Below are positions 57,603 through 64,000 of a stretch of 64,000 bases of DNA, piece by piece. Below the pieces are notes generated by a model that worked only from the letters and a program-made list of their open reading frames with translations, was not told the origin of the DNA and did no database searches. Source of the stretch: DASSBQ01 sp035250505 (GTDB lineage: Bacteria; Nitrospirota; Nitrospiria; Nitrospirales; Nitrospiraceae); assembly GCA_035250505.1 (NCBI GenBank), contig DATFFC010000052.1:40883-104882 (forward strand), given 5' to 3'. The translations under genes and the position numbers were made by a program. How positions within the stretch are numbered: the stretch's first letter is position 1; every line of letters starts with the position of its first letter.

Positions 57603-59069
57603 TCATCGCACGACCGGCTGCTTCAGATGCCATTGCGTCGCCTGCTCATAGGCGTATGCGGCACGCAGAATCGTGGCTTCGTCAAACGCCCGTCCGATCA
57701 ATTGCATCCCAATGGGAAGGCCGTCTCGTGAAAACCCGCATGGCACCGCGATGGCGGGCAGACCGGCCAAATTGGCGGAGATCGTAAAAATATCGGACAA
57801 ATACATCTGCAGCGGATCGTTGCTCTTCTCTCCGAACTTAAAAGCCGGTGTGGGGGTCACGGGGGTGACGATAAAATCCACCTCCTCGAACGCAGCCTCG
57901 AAATCTTGTTTGATCAGGGTCCGCACGGCCTGAGCTTTCCCATAGTATGCGTCGTAGTAGCCCGCGCTCAGGACATAGGTTCCCAGCATGATCCGGCGTT
58001 TTACTTCAGAGCCGAATCCTTCCTCCCGGGTTTTCATGTACATATCCAGCAGATCGTTGGCATCCTTCGCGCGGAGCCCGTACTTCACCCCGTCATATCG
58101 GGCGAGATTCGAACTGGCTTCGGCGGTAGCAATGACATAGTAAGCGGCGACCGCCGCATCTGTTGTCGGCAATTTGATCTCTTTAAGTTCGGCGCCCAAA
58201 TTTTTCAATTCCTCGATACCGGCGCCCACCGCACGCTCGATGTCCTCATCCAGCCCTTCCCCAAAGTATTCCAACGGCACACCGAGCCGCAGTTTCTTGA
58301 CATCTCTCTTTCTCAAGCTCTTCAGATAGTCAGGAACCGGCACATCCGCCGACGTTGAATCGCGGGGGTCATGGCCCGCGATGGCCCCTAAAAGAATCGC
58401 GGCATCGGTGACATCCTTGGTGATCGGGCCGATCTGGTCCAACGAAGACGCGAAGGCGACCAGCCCATAGCGCGACACACGCCCATAGGTCGGCTTCAGG
58501 CCGACCACCCCGCAAAACGCAGCCGGCTGCCGGATAGAGCCGCCGGTATCGGAGCCGAGGGCGGCCACACAGGCATCCGCCGCAACAGCGGCGGCGGAAC
58601 CGCCGCTCGACCCTCCTGGAACGGTCTGGAGATTCCACGGGTTTCGACTGGGTCCGAACGCGGAATTCTCCGTGGAAGACCCCATGGCAAATTCGTCCAG
58701 ATTGGTCTTTCCCAGCAGCATGTAGCCTTGCTCGCGCAGTTTCGCCACCACCGTGGCGTCGTACGGAGGGATGAAACTCTCCAGCATACGTGATCCGCAG
58801 GTCGTCCGGATCCCTTGGGTACAGATATTGTCCTTCACGGCGAGCGGCATACCCATCATCGGCAACGTCTTACGCCAGCCCTTGAGTTGACGGTCCAGCA
58901 CCTCGGCCTGAGCGGTGGCGGTCTCCTTGCACAGAGCGACATAGGCCTTCAGCTTGGGCTCAACCTGGTTGATGCGCAGGCTGTACGCCCTCGCAATGTC
59001 GGCCGCGCTGATCTCGCCCGCGGTAAATTTTCGCTGGAGTTCGGACAGGGTGAGTTTATGCAGGACCAT
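57603..59069 (-). CDS. gatA: Aspartyl/glutamyl-tRNA amidotransferase subunit A
   Basis: An amidase-signature protein of 488 residues. The Ser-cisSer-Lys triad is K79 in PLAVKDN, S154 in PGGSSGGSAA and S178 in SDTGGSIRQPA. It releases ammonia from glutamine or asparagine for GatB. The ATG shares one base with the panD stop (TGATG). Followed after 60 bp by the DUF948 gene. Confidence 0.97.
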   Translation of the reverse strand: MVLHKLTLSELQRKFTAGEISAADIARAYSLRINQVEPKLKAYVALCKETATAQAEVLDRQLKGWRKTLPMMGMPLAVKDNICTQGIRTTCGSRMLESFIPPYDATVVAKLREQGYMLLGKTNLDEFAMGSSTENSAFGPSRNPWNLQTVPGGSSGGSAAAVAADACVAALGSDTGGSIRQPAAFCGVVGLKPTYGRVSRYGLVAFASSLDQIGPITKDVTDAAILLGAIAGHDPRDSTSADVPVPDYLKSLRKRDVKKLRLGVPLEYFGEGLDEDIERAVGAGIEELKNLGAELKEIKLPTTDAAVAAYYVIATAEASSNLARYDGVKYGLRAKDANDLLDMYMKTREEGFGSEVKRRIMLGTYVLSAGYYDAYYGKAQAVRTLIKQDFEAAFEEVDFIVTPVTPTPAFKFGEKSNDPLQMYLSDIFTISANLAGLPAIAVPCGFSRDGLPIGMQLIGRAFDEATILRAAYAYEQATQWHLKQPVVR

Positions 59070-59434
59070 CAGCGTGGAACCGTCTTCTTCACAATGCGAT
59101 TGCTCCCGTCCACTTGGATGATTCGCGGCGCGTGGCGCTTGATTTCCTCATCGCTGTAGTACTCGTAGCAGAAAATGATGATCTGGTCTCCCACGGCGCC
59201 TTTGCGGGCGGTGGGGCCGTTCAATACGATTTCGCCGCTGCCGCGCTTGCCTTTCATGGCATAGGTCATGAACCGCTCGCCGTTATTCAAATTGGAACAC
59301 ACCACAGCTTCATATGGGAGGATCCCGGCCGCTTCGAGTAGTTCCTCATCAACGGTGAGGCTGCCTTCGTACTCGAGACAGGTCTCAGTGACGGTCGTAC
59401 GGTGGATCTTGGAACGCAACATCTGTCGGAACAT
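59069..59434 (-). CDS. panD: Aspartate 1-decarboxylase (pyruvoyl enzyme)
   Basis: From ATG 59434 (GAGGG 7 nt upstream) the protein starts MFRQMLRSKIHRTTVTE, which aligns with typical PanD starts. Self-cleavage would occur at Gly24-Ser25 in YEGSLTVDEE to give the pyruvoyl group. NNGERFMTYAMKG, NGPTARKGAVGDQIIIF and the Tyr-rich end fit the family; 121 residues. It makes beta-alanine for pantothenate and CoA. It stands between gatC and gatA, with no other pan gene near. Confidence 0.95.
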   Translation of the reverse strand: MFRQMLRSKIHRTTVTETCLEYEGSLTVDEELLEAAGILPYEAVVCSNLNNGERFMTYAMKGKRGSGEIVLNGPTARKGAVGDQIIIFCYEYYSDEEIKRHAPRIIQVDGSNRIVKKTVPR

Positions 59435-59521
59435 CAATCATCCCTCATACGTGGTTCTTCGAGTCCAATTTCACGCCGACTTTTCTCTCTCCGTGAACCA
59501 CTGGTGAAAAAGTGACGAGAT

Positions 59522-59815
59522 TTACGAATCCTGGAGAATCCGGGGAACACGGAAGTATTGGTCCTGCACATCCGGCGCATTGGCCGTCGCCTCTTCGACC
59601 GATAGCGACGGCTGCACGTCATCAGCTCGAGAGACGTTGCTTTGCCCGGACACCGTCGCCGTCGCCGCCACCCCGTCCGTATGAAACGTCTTGAGCTTCT
59701 GAACGTAGGCCAGGATCTGATCAAGCTGCTTACCGAAGGCCGCCTTCTCTCCTTCGCTCAATTCGAGTCGGGCAAGCTTGGCGATACGCTCAACTTCTTC
59801 TCGTGTGATATGCAT
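59522..59815 (-). CDS. gatC: Aspartyl/glutamyl-tRNA amidotransferase subunit C
   Basis: A 97-residue GatC: ITREEVERIAKLARLELSEGE at the N-terminus and FRVPRILQDS at the end, the standard pattern. It stabilises the GatA-GatB complex. An 87-bp gap and panD separate it from gatA. Confidence 0.95.
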   Translation of the reverse strand: MHITREEVERIAKLARLELSEGEKAAFGKQLDQILAYVQKLKTFHTDGVAATATVSGQSNVSRADDVQPSLSVEEATANAPDVQDQYFRVPRILQDS

Positions 59816-59880
59816 CGTATCTGAGACATCCTTTCGGAAACCAGAGGTAAAACCTTCTACGCGGTCCGCAGTGGCCGCCG

Positions 59881-61710
59881 CTACTCTACCGTGACGCTCT
59901 TGGCCAAATTGCGCGGTTGGTCGACGTCCGTCCCGCGTAGCACCGCGATATGATAGGCCAAGAGCTGGAGCGGGATCGTGAACAGGATCGGCGAAAGAAG
60001 CGGATGCACGTCGGGCACCGTGAAGACGGCATCGGCGGTTTTTCCTAATTCCCGTTCCCCTTCGGCGACCAGCGCAATCACCGGCGCATGCCGCGCTTTC
60101 ACTTCCATCAAGTTGCTCACCGTCTTCTCGTACAGCCGATCACGCGGGGCGATGACCACGACGGGCATATCCTTATCGATCAGCGCAATCGGCCCATGCT
60201 TCATTTCTCCTGCCGCATACCCCTCCGCATGGATATACGAGATTTCTTTCAACTTGAGCGCCCCCTCCAGCGCGACCGGATAATTGATCCCGCGCCCCAG
60301 AAAGAGAAAGTTCCTCTTCTTGTAGTAGCGTTTGGCAATGGCCAAAATCTCCGCCTCGCGTCCCAATACCTGCTTGACGAGCGCCGGCAAGGTCACTAAC
60401 CGGTCCAGCCAGGCCTTGCCGTCGGCGACCGACAGCGCTCCCCGCACCCGGCCCAGATGCAGCGCCAGCAGATACAACGCAGCGAGTTGGCCGGTAAACG
60501 CTTTCGTCGAGGCCACGCCGATTTCCGGGCCGCAATGAGTATACAGCACGCCTTCAGATTCCCGGGCCAGCGTGCTTCCCACGACGTTGACGATCGAGAC
60601 CACGCGCGCGCCCTTCTCCTTGGCTTCACGCGCCGCCGCCAGCGTGTCGGCCGTCTCGCCCGACTGCGAGATCGTGACAAACAGATCGTCTTTCTCGATG
60701 AGCGGATCGCGGTAGCGAAATTCGGACCCGATATCGACCTGTACCGGCGTGCGGACCATTTCTTCCAACAAATATTTTCCGACCAGGCCTGCATGCCAAC
60801 TGGTGCCGCAGGCGACAATCCAAATCCGTCCCACCTGCGCGAACTGTTTGGGAGTCAGGCCGATGTCGGGCAAATCGGCTTCACCGGTTTCGTAGGAATA
60901 GCGGCCGCGCATCGTGTCGAGAACTGTTTGGGGCTGCTCATGGATCTCCTTGAGCATGTAGTGCGGATACCCGCTTTTCTCCGCCGCCGCGGCATCCCAC
61001 GTCACCTTGGTCTTTTTGCGTCCGAGCGGCCGCCCCTCCAAATCGGTGATGGTGACCTGTTGGGCGGTCACCACCGCCACATCGCCTTCCTCCAAAAAGG
61101 TGACATCGCGGGTATGGGCCAGCATCGCCATCACGTCCGACCCAACAAACGAGGCCCCGTCCGCCTGCCCGATCACGAGCGGGCAACCGGAACGCGCGGC
61201 CACGAGGGTCCCCGGTTCGCGTTCGGAGATCACCGTAATGGCGTAGCTGCCACGGATCTCCCTGATCGCTGCACGGACCGCATCGGCGAGAGGCAGACCT
61301 TTTCTCATGTGCTTGTCGATGAGATGCGCCACCACTTCGGTATCGGTTTCGGATCCGAATTTGTAGCCTTCCTTCTGGAGCTGCTGCTTCAGCGCGACGT
61401 AATTTTCGATGATGCCGTTGTGGACCAGGACGCAGCTTTCGGATCGATGGGGATGGGCGTTCTGCTCGGACGGCTTCCCGTGAGTCGCCCAACGGGTATG
61501 GCCGATACCGCAGGTGCCGGCGAGGTTCTTTTGTGTAAGCGATTTTTGAAGGTTGATCAATTTGCCGACGCTGCGCCGGATCTCGATTTTTTGCCCCTGG
61601 TGCACGGCGACGCCTGCCGAATCATAGCCGCGATACTCGAGCTTGCGCAGTCCGTCCAGCAGAATTGGTACCGCTTCCTCGTTGCCGACGTATCCGACAA
61701 TTCCACACAT
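59881..61710 (-). CDS. glmS: Glutamine-fructose-6-phosphate aminotransferase (isomerising)
   Basis: The start must be ATG 61710, because the N-terminal glutaminase needs Cys directly after the initiator: MCGIVGYVGNEEAVPI. Glutaminase motifs TCGIGHTRWATHGKP and HNGIIENY are present, followed by two SIS domains (ACGTSWHAGLVGKYLLEE, TISQSGETADTLAA) and the C-terminal DQPRNLAKSVTVE. 609 residues. It makes glucosamine-6-phosphate, the entry to UDP-GlcNAc. It starts 8 bp after the glmU stop. Confidence 0.98.
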   Translation of the reverse strand: MCGIVGYVGNEEAVPILLDGLRKLEYRGYDSAGVAVHQGQKIEIRRSVGKLINLQKSLTQKNLAGTCGIGHTRWATHGKPSEQNAHPHRSESCVLVHNGIIENYVALKQQLQKEGYKFGSETDTEVVAHLIDKHMRKGLPLADAVRAAIREIRGSYAITVISEREPGTLVAARSGCPLVIGQADGASFVGSDVMAMLAHTRDVTFLEEGDVAVVTAQQVTITDLEGRPLGRKKTKVTWDAAAAEKSGYPHYMLKEIHEQPQTVLDTMRGRYSYETGEADLPDIGLTPKQFAQVGRIWIVACGTSWHAGLVGKYLLEEMVRTPVQVDIGSEFRYRDPLIEKDDLFVTISQSGETADTLAAAREAKEKGARVVSIVNVVGSTLARESEGVLYTHCGPEIGVASTKAFTGQLAALYLLALHLGRVRGALSVADGKAWLDRLVTLPALVKQVLGREAEILAIAKRYYKKRNFLFLGRGINYPVALEGALKLKEISYIHAEGYAAGEMKHGPIALIDKDMPVVVIAPRDRLYEKTVSNLMEVKARHAPVIALVAEGERELGKTADAVFTVPDVHPLLSPILFTIPLQLLAYHIAVLRGTDVDQPRNLAKSVTVE

Positions 61711-61718
61711 AAAGCCGT

Positions 61719-63317
61719 TTACCTCCGCTTTGTGCGCCGCGCTCCCTTGACCTTCGGGCTTGTCTTGCCCTTCTTGTTGCCGGACTGAACCTGTGCCGCT
61801 TCCTGTTGCAACGCGCGGCGTCGGGCGGCCCACCCTTCATTATTGACCTGGCGGATACGTGAGATGGCGAGCGCGTCTGCCGGTACATTTTCTGTAATCG
61901 TCGTCCCGGCTGCAATGTACGCGCCTCTCCCGATCGTCACTGGGGCGATGATTTGTGTGTCGCTCCCTATGGAAGCGTCATCTTCAATCACCGTCTGATG
62001 CTTTTTCACACCGTCATAATTCACCGTGATCGTGCCGGCCCCGATGTTCACACCTTTGCCGATCCGTGCATCACCGAGATAGGTGAGATGATTGGCCTTC
62101 GATCGCTCGCCGAGCTCGGCTTTCTTCATCTCGACAAAATTCCCCACCTTCGCTTGCCGTCGCACGATGGCGCCGGGCCTCAGATGTGCAAATGGTCCGA
62201 GATGAGCCTCATCCTCAACTTGCGATTCGCGCAGGACGCAGTGATCAAGAATTTCGACTTTATTTCCAATTATGCAATCAGTCAGTCGTGCACCGGAATA
62301 AATCACCGTCTGCTCGCCGATCTTCGTCCGGCCTTCTATCGTGACATTCGGATACAGCACCGTATCCCGGCCGATGCTGACATCGGCATCAATCCACGTC
62401 GATGCCGGATCCCGCATGGTGACGCCTTCATCCAGCCACCGCGCTCTGACCCGCTGCCGGATCACCCGCTCGGCCTCGGCAAGCTGCGCCCTGCTGTTGA
62501 TCCCGAGCCCTTCATCCGGCTGCGAAACCCGCCACGCCGCCACCGGATACTCTTTTTCGACGGCCATGCTGACGATGTCGGTCAGATAGTATTCACCTTG
62601 AGCATTGCGAGGATCCAATCGTTCCAGAGCGGGAAACAGAAACGCGCCGTCCACCACGTAGGTGCCGACGTTGATTTCGCGAACCCGCCGTTCCCAGCCG
62701 ACAGCGTCCTTGTCCTCCACGATCTTCCGGACCGCACCCTCGTGAATGGCTTCGGAAGCAGCCCCACCGGTCCGAATCACTCGTCCATAGCCGGACGCAT
62801 CCTCCACGACGGCGGTCAACAATGTCACGGCCGCTTTCTGCTCGTCATGCGCGCGCAACAACTGCCGGACCGTCTCCTCGGACAAGAGCGGCGTGTCTCC
62901 GTTCAAGATCAGATAGCGGGCCGGGGAATGGTGAATGTCGTGCGAAAAGGCGGAACGAGCCTGGAGCACCGCATGGCCGGTCCCAAGTTGCTGGGCCTGC
63001 TTGACGACCCGGATACCGGAGCCCTTGCCGGTGTGGGCAGGCCACTGTCGTTCGAGCAATGCCCGCACCTCCTCACCTTGGTGGCCCACCACAACCACGA
63101 CCCCGCGGTCCGCCAGCCGCAACGCCAGCTCGACGACATGGACGACCATCGGCAGCCCGGCTACCGGATGCAACACCTTGACCAGTTTCGACTTCATGCG
63201 CTTGCCGAGACCGGCCGCCATCACGATGACGCCGAGACCGTGAATGGCACCGGACGGATCTCGGCCTATCGTTTCGGTCGCTTCGTTGTTCATAGGCCGA
63301 GTTGTAGGCGATGTCAT
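61719..63317 (-). CDS. glmU: Bifunctional GlcNAc-1-phosphate uridyltransferase / GlcN-1-phosphate acetyltransferase
   Basis: A 532-residue GlmU. The N-terminal uridyltransferase domain has VIVMAAGLGKRMKSKLVKVLHP and LILNGDTPLLSEETV. The C-terminal left-handed beta-helix has repeated hexapeptides (VGNFVEMKKAELGERSKANH, LGDARIGKGVNIGAGT). It completes UDP-GlcNAc. It is longer than E. coli GlmU (456) because of about 25 extra N-terminal residues and a Lys/Arg-rich tail. ATGA start overlap with the DUF502 gene. Confidence 0.97.
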   Translation of the reverse strand: MTSPTTRPMNNEATETIGRDPSGAIHGLGVIVMAAGLGKRMKSKLVKVLHPVAGLPMVVHVVELALRLADRGVVVVVGHQGEEVRALLERQWPAHTGKGSGIRVVKQAQQLGTGHAVLQARSAFSHDIHHSPARYLILNGDTPLLSEETVRQLLRAHDEQKAAVTLLTAVVEDASGYGRVIRTGGAASEAIHEGAVRKIVEDKDAVGWERRVREINVGTYVVDGAFLFPALERLDPRNAQGEYYLTDIVSMAVEKEYPVAAWRVSQPDEGLGINSRAQLAEAERVIRQRVRARWLDEGVTMRDPASTWIDADVSIGRDTVLYPNVTIEGRTKIGEQTVIYSGARLTDCIIGNKVEILDHCVLRESQVEDEAHLGPFAHLRPGAIVRRQAKVGNFVEMKKAELGERSKANHLTYLGDARIGKGVNIGAGTITVNYDGVKKHQTVIEDDASIGSDTQIIAPVTIGRGAYIAAGTTITENVPADALAISRIRQVNNEGWAARRRALQQEAAQVQSGNKKGKTSPKVKGARRTKRR

Positions 63318-63982
63318 GCGATGGGAACCCCGGCATCAGGCTGTTTCATCGGCGCACCGGTCATGTCCGGCTTTATCAAGGGAGACAAGGACGGGTTTGG
63401 CGCATAGAGGCCGCCGGATACGATCAACTTCATCGCTTCTTCCACACTGATATTGACCGGAATGACCTCGGCCTCGGGAACCAAAAGAAAATACCCGGAA
63501 GTGGGATTCGGGGAGGTCGGCACATAGACATGCACAAGGGTTCCGTTTAAATCCTGCAGGGCGCCTTTGGTCACCCCCGTCACAAAGGCAAAGCAGTAAT
63601 GCCCATTTTTCGGAAACTGGATCAAGACGACACGGCGATAGCTCTCCCGTTCAGCGAACGAGAGGATGTCCATCATCGACTTCAGCGTGGAATAGATGCC
63701 TCGAACAACCGGCACCCGATTGAGCACGCCCTCCCACTGTTTTACGATATGGCGGCCGATCACGTTGGCGGCAAAGAGACCGGTGAAGAAAATCAACAGA
63801 ATCAAGGCGACAATGCCCAGACCCGGCACATATCGCCCGGAGGTGATATATCGGGCCGCCACGTCGCCCAAGATCCCGTCCAGACTCACAAACAGGGTCT
63901 TGAGAATCAGGACGGTCCCCCAGATCGGGATAATGACCAGTAATCCCGTGAGAAAATACCGTTTGAGCGAAGCTTGAACCAT
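63314..63982 (-). CDS. DUF502 family membrane protein
   Basis: A 222-residue protein with two membrane helices (about 10-30 and 54-76), LTGLLVIIPIWGTVLILKTLF, then GLGIVALILLIFFTGLFAANVIG, followed by a soluble part (VVLIQFPKNGHYCFAFVTG, VHVYVPTSPNPTSGYFLLVP), the DUF502 pattern. Role unknown in bacteria. First gene of the block visible here; only 18 bp of upstream sequence are in the window. Confidence 0.9.
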   Translation of the reverse strand: MVQASLKRYFLTGLLVIIPIWGTVLILKTLFVSLDGILGDVAARYITSGRYVPGLGIVALILLIFFTGLFAANVIGRHIVKQWEGVLNRVPVVRGIYSTLKSMMDILSFAERESYRRVVLIQFPKNGHYCFAFVTGVTKGALQDLNGTLVHVYVPTSPNPTSGYFLLVPEAEVIPVNISVEEAMKLIVSGGLYAPNPSLSPLIKPDMTGAPMKQPDAGVPIA

Positions 63983-64000
63983 GGATGACCGAGGGGAAAA

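Noticed and set aside
60457..61788. Plus-strand open frame of 443 codons
   Set aside because: It is antisense to glmS, whose frame has full catalytic motifs. The antisense protein is rich in His, Arg and Asp with no domain pattern, and there is no ribosome site.
61953..63407. Plus-strand open frame of 484 codons
   Set aside because: Antisense to glmU; composition reflects the GC-rich reverse strand, no recognisable domain or ribosome site.
1..64000. tRNA/rRNA genes, CRISPR arrays, insertion sequences or prophage genes
   Set aside because: Nearly all gaps are under 150 bp. I saw no cloverleaf-like sequence, regularly spaced repeats, transposase motif or terminal inverted repeat pair.

Overview
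The window looks like a chromosomal segment of a Nitrospirota bacterium, probably Nitrospira or a close relative. This rests on the overall gene set (an XrtA/PEP-CTERM-type exopolysaccharide locus beside an eno/gat/glm housekeeping block) and on protein character, not on a database search. Apart from two genes at about 46.8-48.1 kb, every gene lies on the minus strand, so transcription runs from high to low coordinates.

Region A (48.1-64.0 kb, minus) is housekeeping: a DUF502 membrane protein, glmU, glmS, gatC, panD, gatA, a DUF948 protein, a YtxH protein, gatB, eno, an FtsB/DivIC-like protein, era, mgtE, recO, a DUF971 protein, a lipoprotein and glgA. GlmS and GlmU make the UDP-GlcNAc that the neighbouring polysaccharide locus can draw on through wecB.

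Region B (46.5-48.1 kb) is a regulatory node: a divergent intergenic region, a plus-strand LuxR-type regulator carrying a nine-base poly-C tract, and a small plus-strand lipoprotein. On the other side is a PilZ protein, first gene of the polysaccharide locus.

Region C (38.1-46.5 kb, minus) is the synthesis/export core: PilZ protein, two tandem Wza-type export proteins, an outer-membrane beta-barrel, a Wzz/BY-kinase fusion, a priming sugar phosphotransferase, an XrtA-type polysaccharide deacetylase and a NusG paralogue (RfaH/UpxY type). No exosortase is present.

Region D (1-37.8 kb, minus) is a run of about 36 genes behind a roughly 265-bp leader. The leader carries an exact match to the first nine bases of the RfaH-recruiting ops element, about 130 bp beyond the NusG-paralogue gene. 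The run begins with Wzm/Wzt. It continues with a sugar-modification cassette (RfbF, SDRs, Methyltransf_14-type C-methyltransferase, RfbC, DUF4910 aminopeptidase-fold protein, PhyH-like dioxygenase, GINT1-like protein, nucleotidyltransferase, paratose-epimerase-like SDR). Then come glycosyltransferases, a carbamoyltransferase, UDP-xylose-synthase-like SDR, SGNH hydrolase, WecB, FemAB-like and DegT enzymes, the SxtJ/DUF5989 pair, a deacetylase, ATP-grasp enzyme, LMW phosphatase, acyltransferase and an O-antigen ligase/polymerase, ending in a glycosyltransferase cut by the window edge. Many neighbours overlap by 1-4 bp, implying long polycistronic messages for which a dedicated antiterminator makes sense.

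My working model: the locus makes a heavily modified surface polysaccharide (carbamoylated, acylated, with pentose, ManNAc-type and possibly branched or deoxy sugars). It is probably controlled by PilZ, the LuxR regulator, BY-kinase phosphorylation and processive antitermination. I saw no tRNA, rRNA, CRISPR array, insertion sequence or phage gene.
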